Positions 25,011 to 40,700 are shown, numbered from the stretch's first letter. The stretch is DNA of 64,000 nt from Vanilla planifolia (GCA_023846275.1 CM043868.1:21361755-21425754); one strand, 5' to 3'. The notes: generated by a model from the sequence alone, not told the origin. Numbers and translations: made by a program.

Positions 25011-25776
25011 CTTAAGATAAGATCTCAAGGAAGCTTATGAATCAAAGTACAATAGCAAAATTTATGTCATACAAACGTGTTATCTTACAGCACTTACCCA
25101 CAAATACAAAACAAACTTGTTTAACTTCCAGTACCATGGAGGCCTAGCTAAAAACCATCAAGACAGAAAAAAAATTGAATTTCTAAATTTTTATAAAGAA
25201 ATTATTATGAAACATCATTCAACATTACTACATAAGACAATAGAAAACAAACTTAAGAAAACTCTCTGCCAAAAGCAAATCACTCTCCAAGTTATAAAGA
25301 TAAATAATCCAAAACATTTGAGATAATACATCATAAAAAAAACTCAGATATTACATGTATACATCCCTTGCCTTTTCATATTGAAACCACAAGGTAGATA
25401 ATTAAACATTATCCAAAGGAATGCCAAGAAGGTCTGATTATAAATAAGAAAAAAATAATAAAAAAAATTATAAGATTAAGCTCAACGAATTACTAAGTAA
25501 AAAAGTACGGCCCTTCCTCATATAATACAAAAAATTTTCATGAGATATTACAATTTTACAACAATACTAAAGGTTAAACTTTCTGCAGAATTGGATGATT
25601 ATACATCAGAAAAACTAGAATTGCTTGAGCGGCATATCAAGGATGAGCTGATTTCAGATTTTTAGTTATCGAACCTCTGAAGCTAAACCGCAAAACAGAA
25701 ACCATCACTCTGCTAAATATTTTAAAACTCAAAGCAGACACCTTAAGCATTTGCTTGTAGCCAATCTTTGCAACGT
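25011..25776. other. Downstream flank and probable 3' UTR of the CMT1-like gene
   Basis: No coding blocks. The segment just left of the stop codon at 25777 should contain the 3' UTR; the poly(A) site was not located. Confidence 0.4.
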
Positions 25777-28700
25777 TCAGAAAAACCCAAAGAGGGTAGC
25801 TGCAGCGAAAACTAGAAACAGTGCTCCACCCATATAGCCAATCTAAAATCATAATGGACAAATTTCGTCAACTAAAACGATAACAAGAGCATAAACTAGA
25901 GTTAAACCGCAGCTTAAATGTTACCAATTTCTCTGATATGTATTTGGCCAGAAAAGCTCCGCCCAAGATTGCAAGAGATGTTGCAAAGAGGTGCCCAGCA
26001 ATGGCTCCACAAGCAACGCCCCATGAAGACTGCAAGAAACGATATTGTTAAGAGAAGAAGCTAAGGGGAGAAAATGATTCAAAGGGAGAAAACTAAAATA
26101 TAACCCAGTTTACCTGGGCAGCCCCCAAGGCAATGGTAGCCAGCATCGAGCGATCACCCCATTCCTAAGATAAAACAAACAATGAAATGCTATTGCTACT
26201 TGATTACTTTCAATAAGCTCCATCCACATTTACAAAGCTTAATAAAGTAAGTGCCATGATTTGGTATGATAGTTTGCCTTGATGACACAATATCAGTTGA
26301 AGTTTGTATTGAACTTCGGCTTGAATTGAGCAAGAATTGAAGTGTTGAAGTTGAACTAAGAGACAAAAATTGGCTTAAACCATATTGCAATCCAGTTTTG
26401 AGTTATGAAAAATTGGTTCGACATGGTTCAAAATCAAATTGCCACATAATGCACAAACAAATCGAGTAAATGCATGCAATCTGTGTGCCAAGTAAATGGT
26501 ATGCATGATGTGCCACATTTTGTGCATTCTGTACGTGTATAACATGCCCATGGAGTGAATGATAACAACAAATTATAATGTGAGTTCCTGATGTAATTAT
26601 GTCATAAATAAAAATTTTAAGTATATAAAATACTTTGAAAATGAAAAAAAAAGGGAGATTTCGAGCAAACTAGATTTGAAATGGAACCAGCTTGAAGGAC
26701 AGTTTAGAGCAAAGCTGGCTCAAAACTGATCCTATCGAACTACAAGCTGTTTTTAAGTCGAATTCTAGAAGAATGAGCCAATTTTAAGCTGGAGCAGATT
26801 TGACTTGAAATCAGCTCAATCTCATCCCAAGCTATTATGGAGAAAAATTCAATTCTGTAATTTGTCGCATCATTCAATGTTTTGTGCAAACTGAGCTCCG
26901 AGCTATTATGCTTAAATGAAAACTTATTTGAAAAGACAGAAAATATACTATATTAACACTTACAGCAAAGAATACAAGACTGAAAGACTTCCAGAGTACC
27001 TCAAGAGGACCACTTAGATTTTTAGATACCTGAAGTAACCAAATATGAAAGTACGTTATAACTTCAGAATTTGTCCAATTTTGCCAAGGCAAGTTTGCCA
27101 AGATAATTAAAGCCAAACATTTAAAGCAAGAATCAGAAAGGGAAAAAATCATTTGTGAGATTTCTGTATAAGTTTTCGGGTGCAACAAAAATAATACATA
27201 AACATAATCATCCACTATTGTTGCGAATTAAAAATGAGTTTTAGTAGAGTTTAGGAAAAAGAACTTTTTGAAAGGGTGGATTTTGTGAGTACAAAAAGAG
27301 TTTTCTTAGTAATCTTTGGTCAAAAAAGAGTTTTTGAATTGAACTTATTTTATAGAAAGAGTTTATTAGATTTAGACAAATGCAAAAGAAATATCAGTGA
27401 CAAGCATATATTCTGGAAATATTTGATTAGTCAATTGAACTACTCTTAAAACACAAATTAGTATGGGTCGACCTCTAGAAATCATATAAAAATATTGAAA
27501 CTTTTATTCAGTTTAGGACTGTCACTTAATTCAAACCTTTTCTTTCACCAGTTCCTCAGCTTCAACAAATTCACCAAGTTCCGTACTAGTTACAGAATTT
27601 TTATCCACATTTGATGATGGAATCAGCCATGCATCTTTTATTGACTTTATACCAAAGAATGCAAGAAGAGCTACTGCTGCATACTCTCCAACAGGCAATG
27701 CTGCAAGAAATATTCATCTATTAGCAGAAATAGCAAGCAAATAAAAAACTAGCATTTGCTTTAATTTTATAGAAATATCCACGAATCTACAAGCAAAATT
27801 TGAAAAAGAAAAAGTTTACTCATACCTAGTTCAGATGCATGCTCTTAACGAAAATATAGTGTAATAAAAGCCAACTAAATTAACATCCTAGAAGCTAAAT
27901 ACCGACTTGGAGAAGCAAGGACATTACTCATACCGAGTTCAGATGCATGCTCTTAAAAAAAATATATTTTAATAAAAGCCAACTAAATTAACATTCTAGA
28001 AGCTAAATATGAGAAGCGAGGACATTAGCATACATATTATTAACCTTACCAAGTATATAGACTGAAGGGGCATTTGATTGGGTGTTATTCAAATAGCATT
28101 GACAAATTAATGTCAACATTCTATAGATGTTAATATAACAATTGTCAATATATTTTGTTTGACAAAATTCTACTTAAATAGCTTTTTATCTTCCATTTTA
28201 ATATCAAGATGCCAACATCTAAGTCACCTAAATTTAGGAAAGAGCTTATATCCTTTGTTAGTAGCAAAATCATAGTTTTCAATATTGTTAATTAAAGATG
28301 TTATCTAAACAAATATTCAAAATTTATCTAAATGTTGCATGCCATAATGAGTGTGAGATTAGAATTAGTCTCACATTAACAATGATGACCCAATATATAA
28401 CTAGAATAATCTTCTGTATTATTTGGTATCTATTTAAGAGTATATTAAGCCTCACTTAGGCTCCTATTTGATGACACTCATTTAATAAGTGATATTAGAG
28501 CCAATAGTTCAACCCAAATCATTATTAAGTAGTTCAAGCATTTGAAGACTCAAAGAACTACTTACTATAAATTTTGGCTAACTAGAGTTTTGGTATAAAC
28601 TCAAAAGATGTCTCAACGTGGCTGAATAGCTCTTGGAATGCATGATGCTTGATTGTGTTTCTAAGCTTCTACGGAGCTACAATAAACTTTGTTTAAGCCA

Positions 28701-31700
28701 TCAATACTCAACTCCTATGAATTAACCATCTATAGTGAAACAACTAGCATAATCTACAATGTGTGGTGGTGTACATTGGCTTTCTTGATTTTCAACATAA
28801 AGCTCAACTCTATCAAAAGATTTTAAAATTAAAAGTGATTGATAACGTGTATAAGATGCTTGAAGCCATGTTAGTCACTCGTGATCAACAAGAAGCTCAA
28901 AATGCTAAGTGAACATACCAAAGAATTTGTCACGTCATCACCAAATCAATCTTAACAAAATGGTTATTGTGGGCCATGTCTCACATAATGCACATATAAT
29001 GCAGATTGACAACATTCAAAAGATAAATACAAATAAATCAAGAATTTAAGAAGACAATCCTATGACAAAGGACAAGAATATTTGCATAATCAAAACCATT
29101 AGTGCTGGTCAGCCACGTTCCGCCAAGTATATGAAGATGATCGTAAGACCAAGTATATGAAGATTTGTATACTCAAAAGCCATTCCTTTTCAAAGCTTAA
29201 CAACCATAAAGCATCATCCCTCTCACTCTCAGCTATTAATCCAAAGTCTTCTCTTTACCTAGTTTAGTCCCAAGTCCCAATTCGTAATGTAAGCAACCAT
29301 CACCACTATACCTTTAGTTAGTGCTCTTCCCAACATAGAACTAGCACATGCAACCCTATAGCCAATTGGGTTGAGCTAGAAGCTCCCATTCAACAAACAA
29401 ATAAACCCCATGCTCCCCCATAAGTGAATCTAGCTATGCTCGGGAATTTCCTTCATGTGCCAAAGCGTAAGCCTCATCCCTTGCTTTAGCTTTGACCCGC
29501 TTCCAGGAAGATTAGGCAAAGCAAGTGCTACACCTAATGCCCTAATCAATGGCATAGTACTCCAGGAGGAGGTGCTAAGGATTAAGCTACCCTTGATGAA
29601 GGCCTTCCATAGCATGAAAGATCTAAATGTCTACCTTAATGGATTTGACACCACCATGGCCATGCATAAAGCATTTAAAATAGTTCATTGTCAATTGTTT
29701 TCCATAGTTCTTAAAGGAATAACAATAGAATAGTTTTAGTGTACAAGTCTCCATGTTGAGAGTTGATGAACATAAGAGAGAGTTGTCAACAAATCTGTCA
29801 ACTCTTAATGTCCTAAAAAGCCAACTAAACAGCTAATCACATTGTGCAAATGGAAGGTGTGCCAAAACACAAAATCTAGCAACATTTCAATGTCAACTTT
29901 ACATAATGGATCCAATCACTTCAAAAGCCATCAAAATGACCAATTAATTCTCTCTAACCTAAGGATCTTACCCAATCATTTTCTTTCGATCTTTTGGTTA
30001 TGATTGAAGAAGTTAACAATCATATTTAGAAGTACATGACTTCTAAACATGAGTACAAAAAGCTTATATTGAGAAGAAGAGTAAAAATCATTTGGAAGAG
30101 CCTATGCAATACATTGACAAAAAGCCATGCACATGATCAATTTCCTCATTATCTAGGAAAACTCCATCAGCTCTTAATAAGTTCAATTTTGCATTCAATT
30201 GTCCATCATGCATTATATTAATGATGATCATATGGTGAAGACAACGCAAGGAGACCTATAACCATCACTTAAATACTTTTGAAGGAGAATGACTATCTAA
30301 AAAGTCAAAGTATAAAAGCACTTGCTAGTATCAATGAAAATGTGAGAGCCATCACACTCAAACTTTTGGTGCACTAAACGGATGTCTTTGTAGGATTCCT
30401 TTTCATATGCCTAGAATGAGTTAATATATAGCCAAGCATCATCTCAACATGAAATGCATGGATCAAGCAATTCAACAGAAGAATAGATCGTTCAAACCCA
30501 AGAAGAAAGCGAATATTAAGGCAAATATAGTAAATTTTGTTGAGGCCAGCTTCATTCTACTAGCGCAACACTCAATATCACAAGCTATTATCACCTAGAG
30601 AAGAAAGCTGATGACAAATGGAAGGGGGTCATTGACAACTTTACCTATCTCAACACTCCTTAATTGAAGAACTTCTTTCCATTCTTAAGAATCAATCACC
30701 TCATAGAAAATTATTAGACTGTAATAACTAAGCTTTCTCAATGCCTTCATAAAATATCACCAAATCCACATGAATGAGAACGATGGAAAAAGGCTACATT
30801 TATTATAGAAGTTGAATCCAATTGTTAGAAGATTACCCTTTGAATTTAAAAATGTAGATGCCACATACCAATATTAGCTAAATATCATTTTCAAAGAATC
30901 AAATTGGAAAATGTATGGAAGCATATGTTGATGATCTCCTCAGCAAGAGCTAAACATTTCAAAACTATCATAAGCTATCCACATAAAACATGGAGGTTTT
31001 TTGAGGAATATGAGGCATCATAATTCATTGAAGTGAACCTTAAGAACATTAAAAAATTGCTCAATTTCCTCGACAAATCCAAAGAAGGTGCAATCCATCA
31101 TCTATATGATGTCAACAAGGGCGATAAACAAAGTTCAAAAGTTAGCAAGAAGGATATTCTAGCTCAATTGCTTCATGTATTGGGCCAAGGATAAATTCAT
31201 CCCATTCTTCAGTCTTGTGTGACAAAACTAGGCTAGAGTGAACTGCATTTGAGATAGCAGTCCAAGAGTACAAGCATTAACCACCTCTTCAGTTCTTAGT
31301 AGTCGCAAGATAATACAGCCTCTTCATCTCTGTTAGGCTAGAACAGAATAGACAATCAAAATAGTCTAGCCTAGAATGATAATATACACCAATCATGCCT
31401 TAAAAGATGCAACAACTCAATATCTCCCTTACAAGATGTAGTATACCTCATGATGGCATCAAAAGGCAAACTATACTTCCATACCCATGAGATTAAAGTG
31501 GTGGCCAACAAGCCCTCCAACAAATTCTACACTCCAAAAAGGTGTTGGGTCACATTGAATAGTAAAATTGTGTTCTTCCTAACAAGTTTCAAGGGGAGTC
31601 ACATTTGAACATTCAATCTGCATCCAGTTTTCCCAATTACCAAAAGCTAGACAAAATATAAAGTCCTTTTAACTAGTTTAGACTCGTAAGAGGATTGGAA

Positions 31701-34700
31701 GGAGAATGGGCTTTCATGCCCAAAATACTACACCAATCATGCCTTAAAAGATGCAACAACCCCTCACAAGGTTTCAATGCTACTCATGATGGCATCTAAA
31801 GAACTAAAACTATACTTACATGCCTATAAGATTAGAGTGGTGATTGAGATTCGACAATCCAAAAAGGTGTCAGGCACCTCGAGCTATAAAATTGGGATCT
31901 TCTTAACAAGTCTCAAGAGAATCACTAACATTCAATTCACATTAACTTCCTAATAGGCAATAACTAGAAGAAATATGAAACCCAGTTAGCTGAGCTTCAA
32001 CTCATTCGAGGTGTACTCATCTAGCTACTGATAGTTTATTCTTACTCTTGATTATGAGAAGTAAAGAGCTACATGGCACCCAAGATGCCATCCTTGAAAT
32101 GTATTGGCACTTGGCTCAATCTTTTTTTCCTTGCATTGGAACAATCCCAAGAGGAAAATCAAGCAAAACACACCCTAACCAAGCATAGCATTGGGAAACT
32201 CCAGAAACACTTCTTATCCTCACCCAATCTCGAGGAGGCAGTCATCACGGAACCCAACACCTCTTTTCTAAGATGGATGAATCCCTTAGCCAAATTTCTC
32301 ATGGCTAGAACTCTATTCGCTGAGTTTAGGCCAACAAATTCGATCCCAAGCTTGTTAATATGGCCTTGTTAACAAGCAACTGTAGAATTCATACCTCTAA
32401 CCCCTCCTGAGATGTCTTTTTGCAAGGGAAGCGACTACCATCCTATAAAAGATCCATTTTAGGGAATACAATCATACCTATGACAAAACTTGTGCATCAA
32501 AGGTCATATGCCAAAGGTACAACTACTACTACTAGCCGAACTTGCAAAAGTAGTAACTTTGCCAAAGAAATGAAACCAATGCAAAATACATAATATAATG
32601 ACTTGACAATCAACTAGCATAATGAAGTTAGTTCACCAAGTGGATTCAAATGAACTTCTAAGGTTCATAGATTTTGTGGTTTCATATCTTCTATAGCATG
32701 GGAACTCTAGATGGCAACAACAATAAGACCATGTTTTTAGTTAAAAAATTGGAATTTTTGTCAATCGTTGTGGGACATGGCTTAAATTTACCATAATTCA
32801 CCCATACCTAAATGGGCGAAGATAACAAATAAAATCTTGTTTAAAATCCTTAAGGTCTAACTCGATGAGAGGAAGGGAAAAAGGGGAGCTCCTGCTCACC
32901 TTTGGGTTTATCTTACAATACCCTCCATTACAATTGAGAGGTCACCTTTTGCTTTAGTCTAAAACTCCAACATCATTCTATTGATTGCACTTGAACTCCT
33001 TGCTCATCGAGTTTAAGTGCCTTTTGATTAAGAATCCTTGATTGAATGGAAGTTAATGCACAAATGTGCATGAGCCTTGGCACTCAAGATATTCAAGGTA
33101 CAACAACTTCGAGACAAGCTAAGGCAGCATGATTGCAAGCATGGCATGGAGAACTATTTAAGCAAACATATTTGGAAGCTTGCTGCATCCTAATGAGTAC
33201 TACGCAAGTACAAAATTTTAAGGAAACAAGTCATCGACATGATCACACAAAAACAGAAGGCCCCATAGACCATCGAGACAATGGTTGAACCACCAATGCC
33301 TCTAGACTGCAAATTGAGGATGGAGCGGAAATTTCAAGGACCTAATGTGTATGACTAGAGAATATACTAGCAGTTTACCAACATCCTTATATCATTCCAT
33401 CAATAAACATTATTTGCTCCAAGCAAAGATCTATACTTCCTTCTTAAGTTGTCCTTGTGGGGCATTTCACATCTTGGCTGCAATTAGCAACTAATTATGA
33501 CTACTAAGAGTAGTCTATAGTATTTGGGCCCACAAAAAGACAACATAAAGACACTATCAACAAGATGTCATTACCATATTCCCATAGAATCACACCAAGC
33601 CTCATGTCACGCAAGCATGCCTAAGCCCAATCACTATCTCAAGAATCACACCATAAGAGCAATTTGACTAGCATTCATTAGACCTCAACCAAAGGGCTAG
33701 CTCTCATGACCATATCCCTTTATTAGGATCACATTCTTATGCTTGAATACTATGGAGGTTTTCTTTCTCCATTCTGTTGATATATCAATGATTGTCAAAG
33801 CCTTGACAAGCTCGATCACTTCTCAAGATTTAATCCACCTAAGCAACCACAAGTCTTGACTTCTTAAAGGCTCCCAAAATTGTAGAAAAGCCAAACACTT
33901 CTTGAGCCTTGACGTATTTGAGCAACCATATGTCTTGGTCATTCTTAAAGCCTTAACCCTGAGCATTACTCCACCTTGACCCGTCCAAGTAACTATAAGC
34001 CTTGTTTTCTCAAGCGCTTCCCAAGCGTCAATAACCCTAAGAACTTCTTGAGCTCTAAACAATCCAAGAAACCATAAGTCTTTGCTACTCATGCTCTTAA
34101 ACCGGGGACAACTATGAGCACTTCTTGGGTCTTGTCATATCCTAGTAAGCATAAGCTTCAAAAGATCAAGCACTCTAAACACCAACCATAAGCACTTCTT
34201 TAACCTGGACTTGTTCAAGCAACCACAAGCCTCAACTACTCAAGAGCTCCCAAAAGCTTGGTAACCACGAGCACTTTTTAAAACTTGACCAATCTAAGAA
34301 ACTATAATCCTTGATTGTTCAAGCACTCCCCAAGCCTTGACAATCTGAAGTACTTCTCTAAATTCAATATAACCAAGCACAATAAACCTCAGCTACTCAA
34401 GCACTTTTAAGCTTACCTTAATACCTATTAAGGTCACACGAAAACAAATCTCTTATAATATATGTTACTTATTAAATCTAAAAAAGCATGTTATGGTATG
34501 TAAAATACAAAATAGAGCTAAAAGTAGAGTTCAACTAATAATTAAATGGTGTATTACTATGAACATATAAGTGTATGCTAAAGTGATACAAAATAATATT
34601 ATAAGAAATTCAAGTAAAGAATGGTCTACATATGAATTAAAATAAGTGGGTTTTAATTTAGAATGATTGAAACATACATAATGTCTTTTGTTAAATATTT

Positions 34701-37700
34701 GCATATATACATATATATATATACATGCACACATGCACACACACACACACACATATATACACATATACACCTATACACACACACACACATATACACACAG
34801 ACATTTTTATATATATATATACATACATACATATATATTTATATATATACATACATAAATATATATTTATATATATATATATATACATACATATATGACA
34901 TGTTATAGATGAAATTATTTTATGTTTTTATTATATGTATGCCATAAAAATCTTCATGAAAATTAAATAGCATGTTTTATTAACTACCTCAACATGATAT
35001 ATTTCTACTTTAATAAGAAAGCATGAATTATTGATTGAGTAATCTTATTATATTAGAGAACCATAATATATGAAATGAAACATGAGATTTATACCTCATA
35101 TGAAAGAGAAAAAAAACCTTAACAAGTTTGAAATGCAATAAAGAAAAGAAAAGTTCACATGATTACATTTAGTGATGGCTTTTAGTCATTCCACTAAGAT
35201 ACTAACCTCTAGTGGTAGATTTTGTCACCCCCGTTTACATAAGATGCCTTATTTGATTTTGAAGTGATAACATTTAATAGAAATCTCCTCATTATTTACA
35301 TTTTAAGTGATCTCTAATGGTGACTAGTCCACCAGCATTGATTAGAAAGTATAGCAATGATTGATTGCCAAATTAGACTTATAATGATTGATTGCCAAAT
35401 TAGACTTATAATGAATATAAACATGAGGAAGCATTTGATAAATTATAAAGATGGCATATTTACAAATAATTTGCATGATATGTTATGATATAATGAATAT
35501 CATGCCATGATCTATTTACATAATTAACTATTAAATGTACTATTAGATGTTATCATGTTATATTGAAAATCTTTTACACAAGTCAAAAATGGATTTAAAA
35601 TATTATCTTAAGCATGAGTTTTATGTTATAACTAGATAGGGAATGTGGTATAACACTGAAAAAATAAATGTAATAAATAATGGAGCTTCAATTGTCTCTC
35701 AAATTATATTTGCACTAAGTTTGTTCGTATTCTATACCTAAACATGTTACAATAGATCAAACAATCATCAATGATCCAAATTCATCCTATAGCCATCAAC
35801 CCCTAATTAGAGAATGGTTTGATGAAGATGCTCTTGTTACCTACATAAATAAAAAATTGAACTATTAAGAGAAGATAAATTTTTTGCTATGCTCATATTG
35901 TGTCAGGAATGGTGCAGCACAGCATTATCAAATATGACTCTTATGGTAAAAAAACCCAACCAATACCTAGCAAGTATCCAAATGTTAGATCTTCTCTAAC
36001 GACACGCATTTTTTTCCCCCAAAGAAGCATGACACCAAACAAATTTGCCACAACACCCACCATGACAAATCAAGTGTAAACTCAAAAACATTCTATCAAA
36101 TATATCAATGAAATCACGTTAACAACCTACAAACAACATGAAGCTCATGATGCTACATTTACGTGTCGAAAAATCCACCATATCACCAAGGAAGCCACCT
36201 CAACACAACGTCTATCGTGGGTGACATCTCATGTCCCACACCAGCAATTTCATGCGGCTACAAACTGCTATGTCTTAGGAGAGCATTGTCACCAAATCTA
36301 CATCATTAAAGACCATACCATACCCTAAGAAGGATACATTAATTTGCATACTTAAAGCCATCTCTTTCATAATTTCATGCATTATTTTGAATTGCCTCTT
36401 CTTCTAAGCCATTGTCCAAAATTCCCTCTCCACCCTCCACTTTTGTCTTTTTACCTAACTCTTTTGCATTGGCTCATACCTACCTTTCCAAGAGGCTGCT
36501 CTATAAACCCTCTTCATAGTAGATACCCAGAGACAGTTTCCTTGGGCATTCTATGTCAAAAGTGATGTCTATTTGCCTTACTTCCTATGTGTCTCACTCA
36601 AACCAGTTCATCAAGTTTTCTTTAAAATGCAAGTGAATCCCTTCTCTTTAAATATCAAAAGACACATTAACAATCATTGAACCAAATCCCCTCAAAGAAT
36701 AATACATTAATTCACTTCCCTAAGTGATATAACGACCCATGAAACAAAAAGAAACCCTATATTATTAATTGGTAAGTAACATTGATCCTCTGACTATGCT
36801 GGGTCAAGTATAAAATCAACCATAACCTCAAGCATATAGTTATAAAGTACTGGTCACTTATTTTTTGGTTCTCCTATCTTCTATCTTAATATAAACTGTT
36901 TCCACCACCGCAAATCCCAATGGAGGTTCCATTTTGCTTAAAATGTAGAAACCAATGCAACTTTATTTAAGAATACTTTTACATCATAGTAAAAGGATCC
37001 AAACATATAATGTTAGCGAGTATAAAGCTAAAGAGGATAGCTATTATATGTGGGAACACTTGTTTTTCTTCACAATCAACAATAGCACACAATTCTTTTT
37101 CAAGTTTTATGAATGATTTACTAAATTCTTGGTTACTACAGGCCATAATAATATGATCGAGCATGCTGACATTTAGATTTGTGAAATGAAACCAGAAACT
37201 TTTATCGCTCCACATCAGAGAATGAAATAAAAAATGTCAAAATTACTAAAATACTATAGAAATGCTCCATGATTTGTTAAAATTAATTAGCAAGGAATGT
37301 AAATTCAAAGAAGCTTACATAATAAACCATATGGAGGAAATAAACAACCACAAATAAATGCTGTGCCCAACAAAAAGTGGCTAATGAACAAAAAGGACAG
37401 TTTTTAACACAAGTAACAGACTTCAAGCATGAATAAAAGGGTAAATTAAATATAAATTCTTTCTAAGAATAATACAAGCTAATGCACATTACATACCAAA
37501 AAAATATAACCAATTATAACTTACTGGTTTGAAACTGTGCAGGCACAGACTTAAATATTCTTCCAATTACTACAGACAATATTGTCATAAGAGAAAGAGC
37601 CCCCATTGATCCACATAGAACCTATCAAGTAAATTACATATGAAAAAACAGATATTTACCTATTTTTCAGCATGAGATGGTAAGCTAGAGATATTCAGAC

Positions 37701-40700
37701 ATATAATAGATAGTGAAAGAGTAATATAATGGAGAATTACTAACCTCAATAGGGAGATGTTCAACTATTCATGATGCTTAACAAAATATATAATGGAAGT
37801 ATAATATCAAAAATTAACATGCCAAATTCACCTGTTTCTGTTCAACGCAGCCATCTTAATATATAATATATAGATCATCCCCATGAACTGCTCTACTAGA
37901 AAGTGATGTACCACACTGAATCTTGCACATTGATTTCAAATTTAATATTTGTATTTAACATTCAGATATTAGCGCTTTTTTATCCAAGAGAAAGGCAATA
38001 GTGTTTTTTCAAAAAATTAAGGACTGCTTTGGTAAAAGCACTTGTGGAACATTACACTCATAATCTTGGCTCAAGCTGCACCTTACCCAATCTTTGTTTC
38101 TCATTGATATAGTTATGTTAATATTACCAAGTGTTCCAATTCACTTTCCAATTATATCAGATGCAAATTTTTGGCTTTGTTCTCTAGGCCTTCATTTAGC
38201 AGCCTTTTATTGGTCTTTCTTAAAGACCACTTCTTGTCACCATTCTAAGGTTTCTTCAAATCCAGCCAGGACCAACATCTATCATTAACTAATTATGATG
38301 ATAATTACAAAAATATCTATCCAAATAAGGATAAATGAAAAATCAATTGGAATTGACCTTTGCAACACCCAATGCATGAATCTGAAAAATACCATTTTGG
38401 CTACATAGCCCTTCGTGTGGTTTTATGTCCTTGAAAATTTAAGGCACCATAACTCAGCCAAAAGCAATCAAACTTGCACAATCTCCTTCAGCTTTCCATC
38501 CTCATAGTAAGGCAAAGTGAGTACCTCATAAATTAAAGCAATAGTGAAAGCAAAATCACCCTCCAACCAAACACCACCCACCATAGAAGCCCACACTCTG
38601 AAAGCGATGGTTGGCATTCAAGCAACAAGAAGCTCGACCACCTCGCAGAATAAGAGAACAAAGGCCTGCCCATCATTGTAAGAAGACTTCCCTCTGGTCA
38701 CAAATGATCACAACACTACCAGTTTGACCATTCTTCGTAAAAGAATGAAAATGGACCCAAAAAGAAAGCATGGGATTACATAATCCAAAATAACTAAAGG
38801 GGGCCTGATTCTTAATTCTAGCGAATGGTAAACCAGCATAGAGAATCATCACTGCATTCACAACAATATCAAGAAAAAGAATACAACTTAAAGTGCAACT
38901 TTGCATCACGGGCATGCCAGACACAACAGATTCAAATGATAAATCCCAAGTCTGAGAATCATAGTAATCAAGTCAGGTCATATAAACAAAGAAATCCAAC
39001 AACCCATCCACAAGATATGGTATCAAAATGAAAAAATAGTTCAACTTCTCACATACCTTGATACAAAACTGAATGAGCAAAACAGATGGTCAAAGTACAC
39101 CACATAATAGCCTTAGGGCACATCAATGTCAATGTCATACCCCATTGAGCAAGCCATGCCCTGGTTAGGATTGCACACCTACAAACTCGCCACAGGAAAA
39201 ATATGAAAAAGATTTGAACCACTAAAACTAGGCCCTGCACCTGCAGAGGAATGGAGGACACTGCTGCTCACCTAAGTGCTGCAAATAGAAGGGCATAATT
39301 GAGACCTATGGAGACTCCAAACCATGCAGTCACTGTATTGAATATCCACACAGCTCGCAACAGTGATCGTCTGTACCCAACTCTTGCCAAATAGGCTTCA
39401 AAATAGCTGCGATTCCAGTAACCTGCATCGTCCAGCAGTCTGAAGACCTTGACCATAACAGGTGGTGACAACTCAAAATTCAAAAGGTTAGGCCATTTGT
39501 TCAGTGCAAAGAGAAGAAGTCCATAAATCCAGTAGCACATAAATATCTTTATCGTTGCCCAGTAACCACTTGAATTGTTTAATACTACATCCTTATCCAA
39601 GCATTTCCAAACCCATGAATGACCTCTTTTAACTTCAAAAGGAGTTTCCCTATTTAGCCCAAAGCCTACCCACCAATAAGCTCTATCCCTTAGCCATAAA
39701 CTCAAAAGACAACTTGTCCACCAAGAAGCCACTTCAAACCCTTTCTTACGAGATGCGAGGAATAGCTACCCCCCAAAAGTTATGAGCTCCCAAGCCATCT
39801 AATTCCTTCAGGTCGCAAGGTTCCTCCCAACTAATATAATGCAAGTAATGTTAGCTAGTATACCTGCTCCAAAGAAAAGCCTTAATCATATGCTCAAAAG
39901 AATCTATTGCATTGAGTTGAACAATGGTATAGGGTACAGTGTACACTGCTGAAGCAATAAGAAACTGTTCAAAAGCACCACCCGACAGACCAAGGGTCCT
40001 CATTCCTAGCTGTGATCCTACTTCTAAGTAATGCTGGGGAGGAAATATGCTCTTACAGGCTGCCAAAAAATATAGGAAATACCAGAGAATTTCTCCATCA
40101 TTAACCTACCGTACTACAGCTTCCTGACCAATATATGCTACCCCTACCATTTTGCCAACTGCCTCTGAAGCACCCCCAACTATCCCATAAAAGACTGCCC
40201 TAAACTGAAGTTCACAATTAAAAAAATGAGTTTTTTTTACTGAGATTGCGAACTATTCCACAAACTGTTGAAGTCTTCCTAGGTTTCTGGTTTTTCAAAA
40301 ATAGTACTAATACATTACAATTTTCAATTATCAAAATATTGCTTTGGCCTATTAATTCAATTTTTTATGTTTGAAGAATTCTACCATACCATTCCAATAT
40401 TATTATTAGAATTAGAATCCAAGATTCATCCTTTGAACACCATGATGGGAACAGATGTTTTCTATTATCTACTACAAACTAATAGAAATCAATAAACAAA
40501 GCCAAAAAAGGCTTGGACAAGTTCTTATGAAAAGAAATCTTCATATTAACTTCACTAATTATGTTTCTTATACAAGATTTTTTGCCAAGTATATCAAAGG
40601 GGAAAAAATGGAAAATAAATCATTCCTGAGATGAATCTCTCAAGTCAAGCCCTCTTTTTCAAACATTTTGGATGATCCACCTCTAGGTTGACCAACTTGA

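Larger units (their letters stand above)
27701..37524 (-). other. CMT1-like intron 5, 9824 bp, filled with retroelement debris
   Basis: Lies between the exon ending ...PAQFQT and the exon starting LPVGEY. It contains an antisense gypsy relic, two sizeable repeat arrays and an AC/AT microsatellite (separate entries). The right part (35.5-37.5 kb) shows nothing recognisable. Confidence 0.85.

Noticed and set aside
34531..34908. Three open frames rich in Tyr-Ile and His-Thr repeats
   Set aside because: Direct translation of the AC/AT microsatellite.
39268..39732. 154-codon minus-strand open frame as a host gene
   Set aside because: It lies between LINE blocks (SWEEPCDLKELDGLG and the zinc-binding segment) in the same element and is the leftover of LINE ORF2 or its other frame.
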